Positions 1 through 7,900 of a stretch of DNA of 64,000 nucleotides are shown piece by piece (within the stretch, counting starts at the first letter, position 1; every line of letters begins with the position of its first letter). The position numbers and the translations under genes are program-made. The DNA lies in the NCBI RefSeq assembly GCF_001542775.1, contig NZ_CP014145.1, forward strand, positions 992,001-1,056,000, given 5' to 3'. The notes beneath the pieces are model-generated. The model saw nothing but the letters and a program-made list of their open reading frames with translations, searched no databases and had not been told where the DNA came from. This DNA is from Microterricola viridarii (GTDB lineage: Bacteria > Actinomycetota > Actinomycetes > Actinomycetales > Microbacteriaceae).

Positions 1-219
1 AGCCCTCTCGGCCTTCGACGCGCTCGGAGCGGCAGGCAAGCGGGTGCGGCTGATCGGCGTGCGTGCTGAGCAGCTGGGCACGGGCGGGGGAGCCTCGGGC
101 TGTGGGACCCGGACGAGGAATGGCGAGAGGCGGAGCTGGCCGTCGACGAGGTCACCGCCCGCTTCGGCAAGGGCATGCTGCGCCCGGCCGCTCTGGTCAA
201 GCCGCCCTCTGCGGGGTAG
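1..219 (+). CDS. dinB: DNA polymerase IV (DinB) C-terminus, partial, one apparent frameshift
   Basis: Y-family translesion polymerase; only the last part of the little-finger domain is in the window. Bases 2-97 read ...GKRVRLIGVRAEQLGTGGG, the usual end of the DinB little finger. From base 100 a different frame reads LWDPDEEWREAELAVDEV and on to AALVKPPSAG and TAG at 217-219, which is the canonical DinB tail. The two are joined by adding one G to the G6 run at 85-90 (giving GGGSLGLWDPDEEW). Read without correction, the frame runs on to 232 as low-quality Arg/Ser-rich sequence. I favour an assembly indel over a real pseudogene because many genes here share the same defect. The 5' end lies outside the window. 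Confidence 0.72.
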
Positions 220-228
220 CGTAGCCGC

Positions 229-585
229 ATGAGCAATATTGCTGTGCAACTTGCCGAATCTGTTCGCAATGCCGGTGCCTCCACGGTGTACGGCGACCCC
301 GTCGAGGTCGACGGCCAGGAGATGGTGCCGGTCGCACTGGCGTGGTACGGCTTCGGTGGCGGCGGCGGTGAGATGCAGTCGAAGAATGCGGTCGCGCCCG
401 GGGCCGGGGACGAAGCCGGTGGTGGCGGTGGCGGCGGCGTCTCGATCCCGATAGGGGCCTACATCAAGCGCGACGGCGTGCTTCGCTTCGAGCCGAACGT
501 GATCGCCCTACTGGCGGTTGCGACACCATTCGTCGGGGTCCTCGGCTGGGCAGTGTCGCGCTTCATCAAGGTTCTCAAGCACTAG
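229..585 (+). CDS. GerW/YtfJ-family (Spore_YtfJ) protein
   Basis: 118 aa. The N-terminus (AESVRNAGASTVYGDPVEVDGQEMVPVA) and the Gly-rich centre (about residues 44-78, long glycine runs) match the GerW/YtfJ family. That family was named in spore formers but is widespread in non-sporulating actinobacteria, where its role is unknown. A hydrophobic segment near residues 92-110 (VIALLAVATPFVGVLGWAV) could anchor it in the membrane. It starts 9 bases after the dinB stop, so it may be co-transcribed with dinB. The family call is good; the function is not known. Confidence 0.8.
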   Translation: MSNIAVQLAESVRNAGASTVYGDPVEVDGQEMVPVALAWYGFGGGGGEMQSKNAVAPGAGDEAGGGGGGGVSIPIGAYIKRDGVLRFEPNVIALLAVATPFVGVLGWAVSRFIKVLKH

Positions 586-592
586 TCGCTGG

Positions 593-748
593 CTAGCGGC
601 GGCGCCAGAGCGCCCGCAGCTGTCGGAGCCTGTCCGAGAGCGGCACACTCACCGGCAGGCCGGCCGCGAGCCTGCGACGCCGGCGCAGCGACAGCCAGAT
701 CAGCACGAGCATCAGCCCCGCCAGCGGCAGCAGAATCAGAATGCCCAT
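593..748 (-). CDS. small membrane protein, hypothetical
   Basis: 51 aa from the ATG at 748. One N-terminal transmembrane segment (MGILILLPLAGLMLVLIWLSL) is followed by a very basic tail (RRRRR and further Arg). A longer frame reaches 925, but it would cross the TPP riboswitch on the opposite strand, so I use the internal ATG. It converges with the GerW-like gene. No function is recognisable; a one-helix protein with a cationic cytoplasmic tail is all that can be said. Confidence 0.5.
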   Translation of the reverse strand: MGILILLPLAGLMLVLIWLSLRRRRRLAAGLPVSVPLSDRLRQLRALWRRR

Positions 749-803
749 GCCCTCGATGCTACCGGCGCTGCCAGCCGCCCCAGGTCGGGCTATACTCGGT
801 GAC

Positions 804-897
804 GAACACGGGAGTCCGGTGAGCCGGGCTGAGAGGAAGCTGATCAAGCTTCGACCGTCGAACCTGATCTGGATCATGCCAGCGCAGGGAGGCCAAA
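804..897 (+). promoter_or_regulatory. TPP riboswitch (THI element)
   Basis: Contains the conserved THI-box blocks in order: GGGCTGAGAGG at about 827-837 (pyrimidine-sensor side), then ACCTGATCTGGATCATGCC and AGCGCAGGGA at about 862-890 (pyrophosphate-sensor side). It lies about 50 bases upstream of the YkoE-like gene on the same strand, as expected for thiamine-pyrophosphate control of thiamine or precursor uptake. The ribosome-binding region (GAAAGGG at about 929) lies just downstream, so control may act on translation initiation. Confidence 0.92.
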
Positions 898-945
898 CAA
901 TCTCATACCCGTGCCCTCTTTTCACTCAACGAAAGGGCACGAACA

Positions 946-1587
946 GTGCATGCAACACTCGCACCACAGAACACCTCCTCTTCACACGGCACCACGTTTG
1001 CGGGCATCGCCCGCTGGCGCGTCGTTGATATCGTCGTCGCCAGTGTGCTCGGCGTCGCCGCCGGCGTCGTCTTCTGGGCCTGGGGCCTCGCCTGGGAGAC
1101 GGTGAGCTCCCCGCTGAAGGCCGCGCTGCCCGGCGTGCAGGCCGGGCTGGCCGCCGTCTGGCTGTTCGCCGGCGTGCTCGGTGGCCTCGTCATCCGCAAG
1201 CCCGGCGCGGCCATCTACACCTCGACTCTCGCGGCCGTTGTCTCCGCTCTCGTCGGAACTCAGTGGGGCGGTTTCCTCACGATCGAGGCCGGCCTGGTGC
1301 AGGGCCTCGGCGCCGAGCTCGTCTTCCTGCTCTTCCTCTACCGCCGTTGGAACCTGCCCGTCGCTATCCTCGCGGGCGCGGCGGCCGGCCTCGGCATGGC
1401 GATCAACGACCTGCTGCTCTGGTACCCGGGCGCGGCTACCGAGTTCACGGTGATCTACACGGTGTCCGCACTCATCGGCGGCGCCATCATCGCCGGTGCG
1501 CTGTCCTGGTTCGCCGTGCGCGGGCTGGCCGCCACCGGCGCGCTCAGCCGCTTCGCCTCCGGCCGCCAGGCCCGGATCGCCGCGTAA
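946..1587 (+). CDS. ECF transporter substrate-binding (S) component, YkoE family
   Basis: 213 aa integral membrane protein with about five or six hydrophobic helices, e.g. VDIVVASVLGVAAGVVFWAW, residues 27-46. YkoE is the S component of the YkoEDC ECF transporter for hydroxymethylpyrimidine or thiamine. The upstream TPP riboswitch and the following ATPase and T-component genes give the same picture. The first gene of a three-gene operon, it ends 22 bases before the ATPase start. The substrate is inferred from family and riboswitch. Confidence 0.88.
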   Translation: MHATLAPQNTSSSHGTTFAGIARWRVVDIVVASVLGVAAGVVFWAWGLAWETVSSPLKAALPGVQAGLAAVWLFAGVLGGLVIRKPGAAIYTSTLAAVVSALVGTQWGGFLTIEAGLVQGLGAELVFLLFLYRRWNLPVAILAGAAAGLGMAINDLLLWYPGAATEFTVIYTVSALIGGAIIAGALSWFAVRGLAATGALSRFASGRQARIAA

Positions 1588-1609
1588 GGCGCACGGAGCG
1601 GGACGAGTG

Positions 1610-3085
1610 ATGGCAATGCAGCAGGGTGCGGCGCGCGTCGACGTACAGGGCTGGGGCTGGCGGCACGCCGGCCGCAGCTCGTGGGCGGTGGCCGACGCGG
1701 AGTTCACGATCGAGCCGGGGGAGCGGGTGCTGCTGCTCGGCGCGTCCGGCGCCGGAAAGTCGACCCTGTTGCACGGCCTCGCCGGGGTTCTCGGTGGCGA
1801 TGAGGAGGGCGAACACCGCGGCTCCCTGCTGATCGATGGGATGCCGGCTGCCTCCGCCCGCGGCCGCAGCGGGCTCGTGCTGCAAGACCCCGATTCGCAG
1901 GTGATCCTCGCCCGGGTCGGCGACGACGTCGCCTTCGGCTGTGAGAACCTCGGGCTGCCGCGCGAAGAAATCTGGCGGCGCGTCGGCGAGGCGCTGGACG
2001 CCGTGGGGCTGGACGTGCCGCTGGAGCGCAGCACCTCAGCGCTCTCCGGCGGGCAGAAACAGCGCCTGGCACTGGCCGGCGTGCTCGCGATGCGCCCCGG
2101 GCTGCTCCTGCTCGACGAGCCGACGGCGAATCTCGACCCGGCCGGCGTCGCGGAGGTGCAGCAGGCGGTCGCCCGCGTGCTGCAGGACCGTGCTGCCACT
2201 CTCGTCGTCGTCGAGCACCGGGTCGACGTCTGGCTGCCTCTCGTCGACCGTGTCATCGTTCTCGCTGCGGGCGGCGGCGTGTTGGCCGACGGCGAACCGC
2301 AGCAGGTGCTCAACGAGCAGGGGGCAGTCCTCGCGGCGGCCGGCGTCTGGGTGCCGGGGCACCCGCCCGCCATCCCGGAGCGGAACCGCGTCGCCCACGC
2401 CGAGCCGCTGCTCCAGGCGCGCGAGCTGGCTGTGGCGCGGGTGCCACGGCATCCGGTCGCCAGCGGCATTGACCTCGAGCTGCGGGCGGGCCGCGCCCTC
2501 GCCCTGACCGGGCCGAATGGGGCGGGCAAATCGACCCTCGCCCTCACCCTGGCCGGATTGCTGTCGCCTGCTGGCGGCACACTGCACGCGCACGACGGTC
2601 TCGCTGCGGGTGCCGGAACTTCGCCGATCCGCTGGAAGTCCCGGCAGCTGCTCGGCCGCATCGGCACCGTCTTCCAGGACCCTGAACACCAGTTCCTGAC
2701 CGCCCGGGTGCGCGACGAGCTCGCCGTCGGCCCGAAGGCCCTCGGTCGGAGCGCCAGCGAGACCGCCGCCGTCACCGACGAGCTGCTGCAGCGGTTGCGC
2801 CTCGGCCACCTTGTGGACGCGAACCCGTTCACCCTCTCCGGCGGTGAGAAGCGCCGGCTCTCTGTGGCCACGGTGCTGGCCGCCCGGCCGCGCCTGCTGG
2901 TGCTGGACGAGCCCACCTTCGGCCAGGATGCCCGCACCTGGGCCGAGCTGCTGGCCCTGTTGGCCGGGCTCGTCGACGAGGGGCACGCCATCGTCGCGGT
3001 CACCCACGACGCCGCCTTCGTGCGGGCCCTCGCCGACGAGGAGTACGCACTCGCTCCTGCTGCCGAACAGGTGGTGCCTCGATGA
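1610..3085 (+). CDS. ECF transporter double ATPase (YkoD-type, EcfA-EcfA' fusion)
   Basis: 491 aa with two ABC ATPase domains in one chain. Domain 1 has Walker A GASGAGKST, signature LSGGQKQR and Walker B LLLLDEP. Domain 2 has Walker A GPNGAGKST, signature LSGGEKRR and Walker B LLVLDEP. It powers thiamine or precursor uptake together with the S and T subunits either side. The ATG at 1610 is preferred to the longer frame from 1496, which overlaps ykoE out of frame. The stop overlaps the next start by 4 bases (ATGA), implying translational coupling. Confidence 0.92.
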   Translation: MAMQQGAARVDVQGWGWRHAGRSSWAVADAEFTIEPGERVLLLGASGAGKSTLLHGLAGVLGGDEEGEHRGSLLIDGMPAASARGRSGLVLQDPDSQVILARVGDDVAFGCENLGLPREEIWRRVGEALDAVGLDVPLERSTSALSGGQKQRLALAGVLAMRPGLLLLDEPTANLDPAGVAEVQQAVARVLQDRAATLVVVEHRVDVWLPLVDRVIVLAAGGGVLADGEPQQVLNEQGAVLAAAGVWVPGHPPAIPERNRVAHAEPLLQARELAVARVPRHPVASGIDLELRAGRALALTGPNGAGKSTLALTLAGLLSPAGGTLHAHDGLAAGAGTSPIRWKSRQLLGRIGTVFQDPEHQFLTARVRDELAVGPKALGRSASETAAVTDELLQRLRLGHLVDANPFTLSGGEKRRLSVATVLAARPRLLVLDEPTFGQDARTWAELLALLAGLVDEGHAIVAVTHDAAFVRALADEEYALAPAAEQVVPR

Positions 3086-3864
3086 GCGTGCTCGCCCCGG
3101 TGGCCACCGGCAGCGCGCTCGGTCGGCTGAATCCCGTCGCCAAGATCGCCGCGACCATCCCGATCACCCTCGCTCTGGTGCTCACCCTCGACTGGGTGTC
3201 GGCCACCGTCGCCCTGCTGCTCGAGCTCCTGCTGCTCAGCATCGGCGGCCTCGGCCGCGTCGTGTTCAGCGCGCGCACACTGCCGGTCTGGCTGGCCGCG
3301 CCGCTCACCGGCTTCAGCATGGTGCTCTATGGCCAGGCGTCCGGGGAGACGTATCTGCAGTTCTGGCTGATCCACGTGACGGAGGGCTCCATTGCGATCG
3401 GCATCGCCACTTGCATGCGCGTGCTTGCCATCGCGCTGCCCGCCGTCGTGCTGTTCGTCACGATCGACCCCACCGAGCTGGCCGACGGGTTGGCCCAGGT
3501 GGCGAAGCTGCCCAGCCGGTTCGTGCTCGGTGCCCTCGCCGCGCTGCGCCTGGTCGGCCTGTTCATCGACGATTGGCGCAGCCTGCAGCTGGCCAGGCGT
3601 GCCCGCGGGGTGGCCGATCGTGGCCTGCTGCGGCGCCTGCTCGGGCAGGCGTTCGCCCTGCTGGTGCTCTCAATCCGGCGCGGCAGCAAACTGGCCACCG
3701 CCATGGAGGCCCGCGGTTTCGGCGGCCACACCCGGCGCAGCTGGGCCCGCCCGTCTGAGTTCGGCGGTGCCGAATGGGTTGCCGTCGCGCTCGGCTGCGC
3801 AGTCGCAGCCGCCGCGGTCGGCGTGGCCGTCGCAACCGAGAGCTGGAACTTTGTCCTCAGCTGA
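3082..3864 (+). CDS. ECF transporter transmembrane (T) component, YkoC-like
   Basis: 260 aa membrane protein of the EcfT/CbiQ family. The N-terminus PVAKIAATIPITLALVLTLDW is the usual first helix. The cytoplasmic coupling region has the typical Arg-rich stretches (AARRARGVADRG-like at about residues 170-178 and EARGFGGHTRRSW at about 209-221; the Ala-Arg-Gly motifs bind the ATPases). It couples the double ATPase to the YkoE-like S component. It starts with an ATGA overlap and is the third gene of the riboswitch-controlled operon. Confidence 0.9.
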   Translation: MSVLAPVATGSALGRLNPVAKIAATIPITLALVLTLDWVSATVALLLELLLLSIGGLGRVVFSARTLPVWLAAPLTGFSMVLYGQASGETYLQFWLIHVTEGSIAIGIATCMRVLAIALPAVVLFVTIDPTELADGLAQVAKLPSRFVLGALAALRLVGLFIDDWRSLQLARRARGVADRGLLRRLLGQAFALLVLSIRRGSKLATAMEARGFGGHTRRSWARPSEFGGAEWVAVALGCAVAAAAVGVAVATESWNFVLS

Positions 3865-4480
3865 CCGATCGCCCGCTGGGCCTGTGCCGGCTGGGCCTGC
3901 GCCGGCTGGGTCTGTTCCGACGGGCTCTGTTCCGGCGGCTGAGCCGGACATCGGCCCCATCCTGGCCGCCATCGCCCGCGCTCCGCGCAACGCAGTCGTT
4001 CTGATCGACGGCCCGAGCGGGGCCGGCAAGAGCACGCTGGCCGACCGGCTTCTGGCAGCCTGGCCGACGGATGCGGTGCCGCAGCTGCTGCGGCTCGACG
4101 ACGTCTACCCCGGCTGGGGTGGACTCGCGGCCGGGGCGGAACTGGTGCTCAACGGTCTCCTGCACGCCCGCACGGCTGGCCACTCGGCGGGCTGGCGGCG
4201 GTGGGACTGGGCGAGTCTTGCTCAGGCCGAATGGCACGCGGTGGCGCCGGACAGGCCGGTGATCGTCGAGGGCTGTGGCTCGCTTGTCGGCGACGCGGCA
4301 CGGCACGCTGCCGTCACGGTCTGGATCAGCGCCGACGACGCAGTGCGCAAGCGCCGGGCACTCGAGCGCGACGCCGGCGGCTTCGACGCCCACTGGGATG
4401 AGTGGCAGGCGCAGTGGGAACGCTATGAGGAACTCGAACAGCCGAGGCAACGAGCAGGGATCGTGCTCGAGGCCGGATGA
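3851..4480 (+). CDS. P-loop nucleoside kinase-like ATPase
   Basis: 209 aa if the TTG at 3851 is used, which overlaps the end of the T-component gene by 14 bases. A GTG at 3884 is an alternative. Walker A GPSGAGKST lies at about residues 55-63, followed by LLRLDDVYPGW, the substrate-binding pattern of uridine-kinase-like enzymes, and VIVEGCGSL (Walker B-like). The first 30 residues are a Pro/Ala/Gly/Ser low-complexity repeat built from a degenerate 15-base unit (3870-3950), probably not part of the fold. The substrate is unknown. Linkage to the ECF operon could mean vitamin or nucleoside salvage, but that is only inference. Confidence 0.7.
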   Translation: MSSADRSPAGPVPAGPAPAGSVPTGSVPAAEPDIGPILAAIARAPRNAVVLIDGPSGAGKSTLADRLLAAWPTDAVPQLLRLDDVYPGWGGLAAGAELVLNGLLHARTAGHSAGWRRWDWASLAQAEWHAVAPDRPVIVEGCGSLVGDAARHAAVTVWISADDAVRKRRALERDAGGFDAHWDEWQAQWERYEELEQPRQRAGIVLEAG

Positions 4481-4488
4481 GCGCGCTG

Positions 4489-5741
4489 CTACTTCATCGA
4501 CGCCAGCAGTGCGCCGATCATCGGCACCGGGTTCATCAGGCGCCAGCCCGGCCCCGGGTCGACGATGGCGCGGTCCAGCTGCAGCCGTGAACGCTGCTCG
4601 CCGGCCGGTGTGCTCACGCTGACGCTGCCGACGATCGTGCCGAGCGGGGCGGTGCTCAAGTCGTCCAGCTCGACCTGCAGGCTGGCATCCTGGGCCGCCC
4701 AGGCGCGACGCTGTTGCGCCGTCATGGCGACGGCGGATGCCGTGGCGCCCCAGGGCGTGGTGAACTCGCCGTAGCTGGCGCCCTTCTCGATCAAAGGCAC
4801 GGTTCCTGCGCCGCCCTCGGCGCTGGCGATCAGCGCACGCACGTCGGCCTCGAGCGTGTCGTAGTCGGGCGAGCCGAGGAACACCGCCGAGAAGCTGAGC
4901 GCCCCGGCGGGCTCGCTGCCCTCTGGGGAGGGACCGTCGCCGTGAACAGCAGGCAGACGCCCGCCTCGTCGGTGTAGCTGCGCGAGATGCCCGTCACCCC
5001 CTCATCGGCCAGGTAGGCAGTGGTGTTGCTGACGCCGCGGTTGTTGACGAGCGCCGACGGCGGGTTCGCCAGGATCTCGGCGATCGCCGGCTCGGCCAGC
5101 GCCAGAGCAGCGAGGCGGGTGACGTCAGCGGCAGTGCCGCGGCTGTCCGGGGAGAGACCGGTGGTGTCGGCGACGGTGATGCCGTCGAGGCCCTTCTTGG
5201 CCAACCAGGCGTTCGCGGCGGTGAGGTAGTCATCGACACTGCCATAGGCCCAGCGGGCCAGCGTGTCAGCGTGGTTGTTGCTGGAGCCGAGGATCAACGC
5301 CTGCAGCATCTCGCGCTGGGTCCACTGCTCCTTCGGGAACACCACCACGGTGCGGGCGCCGCCCCCGCTGTAGTCGATGTAGTCCTGGTAGTCGGGCGTG
5401 GCGATCGTGTGCGTCTCGCCGCTCTGGTCGGCGGCGAGCGGCTTCGAGTCGAGCACGACGAGAGCTGTCACCAGCTTCGTGATCGACGCCATCGGGAGCG
5501 CTTCGGCGCTGCCGCCGAGTGCGAACGGCGCGGTGTCGCCGGCCAGGATGACGGCGCTGGCGCCGTCCGCAGCGAGCACGGGCGCCGCGGAATCCGTCGA
5601 GCCCGGAAGCTCACTGACGGGGGAGGCGCTGGCAGGGGGCAGTGGCCCGAGCAGGGTGGCGGGTGCGTAGACGCCGGCGGCGAGGATTGCCACCGTGCCC
5701 ACCAGAACGCCGAAGAATCGCCCCACCCGAAATGTTGCCAT
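4489..5741 (-). CDS. D-alanyl-D-alanine carboxypeptidase family protein, one apparent frameshift
   Basis: 417 aa after correction. An N-terminal hydrophobic segment (VGRFFGVLVGTVAILAAGV) is a signal or anchor. The penicillin-binding fold shows SITK (SxxK nucleophile motif) and SNN (SxN motif). The third motif, normally KTG in the context GI-KTG-YTDEAG, reads GI-SRS-YTDEAG. The frame breaks after LLFTATV; adding one C to the CCC or CCCC run (plus-strand G runs at 4925-4932) restores ...PSPEGSEPAGALSFSAVFLGSPDYD and the C-terminal domain. It would trim peptidoglycan pentapeptides if active, but the altered KTG triad questions catalysis. Start ATG at 5741. Confidence 0.75.
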
Positions 5742-5831
5742 GTCACCAAGGCTATGCGTCGGCCGCCGGATGCCGCGCAGCGCGCGCCGAGGCATCGCCG
5801 ACAGGGCGGCAATGCGGGCTGCGGGGGTGCC

Positions 5832-5878
5832 TCGGTCTCGATACAGTGCTGCGACCTACTCGACCAGCACCGGTTGTC
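5832..5878. repeat. dispersed 'CTCGATAC...CTACTCGA' repeat copy
   Basis: The plus strand carries TCTCGATAC at about 5832-5840 and CTACTCGACCAGCACC at about 5854-5869. This is the same order and orientation as the right half of the palindromic element at 55,848-55,886. Elements of this kind are common between genes in Microbacteriaceae. Here it forms the last codons and stop of the DUF222-HNH gene (…LVE then TAG). Confidence 0.55.
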
Positions 5879-7274
5879 TCTCGAGGAGGTCGGCGAGCTG
5901 GGTGCGGGACTTCGTGGATCTTCGCCACGGGGTGTCCGCGTCGGAGCGGCCGTTTCTGAGCCAGGGTGGCGGTTTCACGTGAGGGACGCCGTCGATCATC
6001 AGGATCTGCCAACCGCTGGTCTCGATCGTGCGGTGATGGAACCAGCACAACAGCACCCCGTTGCAGACGTCCGTTTCGCCCCCGTCGCGGTGCGCGATGA
6101 CGTGGTGGATCTCCGACCAGGCGGCCGGGATGGTGCAGCCGGGGATGATGCAGCCGCCATCGCGGAGGGTGATCGCTCGGCGTTGCTGGGCGTTGAAGAC
6201 CCGGTCGGTGGTGCTCAAACTGACCAGCCGGCCGTCGTCGCCGATCAGCGCGTGCTGGAGGCCGCCGGCGCAGACGAGCTGCTCGACCGCGGCCATCGAC
6301 AGGGCCGCGTCGCAGCCCTCGATGAATCCGGACCCGCAGCGCTGGTCGAGGTCGGCCTGCCGCACCGACACCAGCACCGTCGGAGCAGCCCCACCGATCC
6401 GCGGCGCATCGGCGCTGCGGGCGGCACCATCGATCAGGCTGGCGAAGACGTCATGGCGGGCCTGCGCGGTGGCGCGCGGGTCTTTCGGGGCGTCGGGGTC
6501 GGGGTCGGTGAAGGTGGGTTTGCTGCGCGGGTTCAGGTACGCGTTCAACAGCGTCTCGAACTTGGCGTCGATCTCCGGCAGCAACGCCATCTTGCGGTGC
6601 ACCAGACCGTCCCGGGTGAGGCCGGCGCTGATGCCGCGGGCGTTCATCGCCCGCTCCTCGGCCGGTTCGGTGCCGTCCGGGTCGAGGACGCTCTCCCAAA
6701 CACGCGCCTGCCCGCGGACCTCGTCGGCGGCGAACGGCAGTGGGGACTCGACGGTAGGGCCGGTCGCTGCGGCGACGAGGGCATGCTCGGCCCGTTCCAG
6801 GTTGAGGTCGCCGACCCGGGCCCGGATCGGGGCGAGGGTGTCGATGATGGCCAGGGCGCTGTCGTAGCCGAGCGTGCCGGCCCGGAGTGCTGCAGATGCT
6901 GCGGGGAATGCGGCCGGGAGGGTGTCTCCGGTCAGTGCGGTGCGCGGTCTCGTGGCCTCGCCCACTCGCATCCGCTGGGTGAGCGTGCGCTCGGATGCCA
7001 GGGTGATGCGGGCGAGGAGTTCGACGCCGTTGCGGCAGCCCTTCTGCGCTGACAGGCGGTCCTCGCCGAGCTCCCGGCGGGAGCGGAACGCCACCTCCCC
7101 GGCGGTCTTCAGCCGGAGGGCGTCGACGACGCGACCGGCGGCCTCGACGGTCGCGGTGAGTTCGAGCAGGGCGTCGTCGCGCAGCATCCGCTCGTCCAGA
7201 TCAGCCAGGGTCGCGGCCAGTTCGGCTTGGGCGGCGGCGACCTCTTTGCTGAGGTCCTGGCTGGCTGTTCGCAT
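5856..7274 (-). CDS. DUF222 / HNH endonuclease domain protein (13E12-like)
   Basis: 472 aa. The N-terminal two-thirds is the DUF222 helical region. The C-terminal HNH module reads CIIPGC...EIHHVIAHRDGGETDVCNGVLLCWFHH (paired Cys, HH, N and H residues of a beta-beta-alpha-metal nuclease). This family occurs in many near-identical copies in actinobacteria and is suspected of being mobile or selfish, but its function is unproven. The stop codon lies within a dispersed repeat, suggesting that the repeat has been accommodated into the coding end. No inverted repeats or transposase accompany it. Confidence 0.88.
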   Translation of the reverse strand: MRTASQDLSKEVAAAQAELAATLADLDERMLRDDALLELTATVEAAGRVVDALRLKTAGEVAFRSRRELGEDRLSAQKGCRNGVELLARITLASERTLTQRMRVGEATRPRTALTGDTLPAAFPAASAALRAGTLGYDSALAIIDTLAPIRARVGDLNLERAEHALVAAATGPTVESPLPFAADEVRGQARVWESVLDPDGTEPAEERAMNARGISAGLTRDGLVHRKMALLPEIDAKFETLLNAYLNPRSKPTFTDPDPDAPKDPRATAQARHDVFASLIDGAARSADAPRIGGAAPTVLVSVRQADLDQRCGSGFIEGCDAALSMAAVEQLVCAGGLQHALIGDDGRLVSLSTTDRVFNAQQRRAITLRDGGCIIPGCTIPAAWSEIHHVIAHRDGGETDVCNGVLLCWFHHRTIETSGWQILMIDGVPHVKPPPWLRNGRSDADTPWRRSTKSRTQLADLLERQPVLVE

Positions 7275-7388
7275 ACCACAATTCTACGAGAGAGTGGGCG
7301 CGTCGAACGGATTAAATCCCTGATGTGGATAACTTTCCACGCACTGTCGGTGGGGTGCGGTAGCGTCGGAAAGGATGGGCCGATCGGG

Positions 7389-7889
7389 TTGGAAACCGGG
7401 CTTCGGTCGCTCGTTCCTCGCTCCCTCAGCCGACGTGGAGAGGGACACTGAGCGAGGTTTCGACAGGCTCAACCAACGGACCGGAGATTCCCGCTGGCTA
7501 GAAGGAGCGCCAGCGACTGAAGCCCTGACACTGCCTGAGACTGGCGGGGCTTCGACAGGCTCAACCAGCGGAACAGGTTCGACAAGCTCAACCAGCGGGG
7601 ACGACCTGGGGGCCTGGTTGGAAACCGGGCTTCGTTCGCTCGTTCCTCGCTCCCTCAGCCGACGTGGAGAGGGGCGCCGGGCGATGCAGGACGGGCCGGA
7701 GTCGCACGTTGGCAGGAGGGAGCGCCAGCGACCGAAGCCCCGACACAGCGTGAGGCCTGGTGGGGTTTCGACAAGCTCAACCAGCGGAGCTGTTTCGACA
7801 GGCTCAACCAGCGGGGACGACCTGGGGGCCTGGTTGGAAACCGGGCTTCGGTCGCTCGTTCCTCGTTCCCTCAGTCGACGGGGGAGCGG
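7389..7889. repeat. cluster of dispersed repeats (3 long copies, 5 short motifs)
   Basis: The 625-base gap between the HNH and ABC-F genes is made of repeats. A 56-base unit beginning TTGGAAACCGGGCTTCG occurs at 7389-7444, 7618-7673 and 7834-7889. The last two copies share a further 38 bases upstream (ACGACCTGGGGGCCTGG and preceding). A short motif TTCGACARGCTCAACCARCGG occurs five times, at about 7458, 7550, 7578, 7766 and 7793. The units contain TTCGGTCGCT..CTCCCTC, also seen at 55,413-55,783 and 62,437-62,545. The open frames across it read as repetitive Ser/Thr/Gly peptides and are not credible genes. Confidence 0.85.
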
Positions 7890-7900
7890 GCGCCGGCGCG

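Noticed and set aside
982..3375. 797-aa minus-strand open frame opposite the ECF transporter genes
   Set aside because: Low-complexity Arg/Ser/Ala translation, antisense to three well-recognised genes; typical high-GC shadow.
5271..7052. 593-aa plus-strand open frame
   Set aside because: Antisense to the carboxypeptidase and DUF222-HNH genes, with no protein-like pattern.
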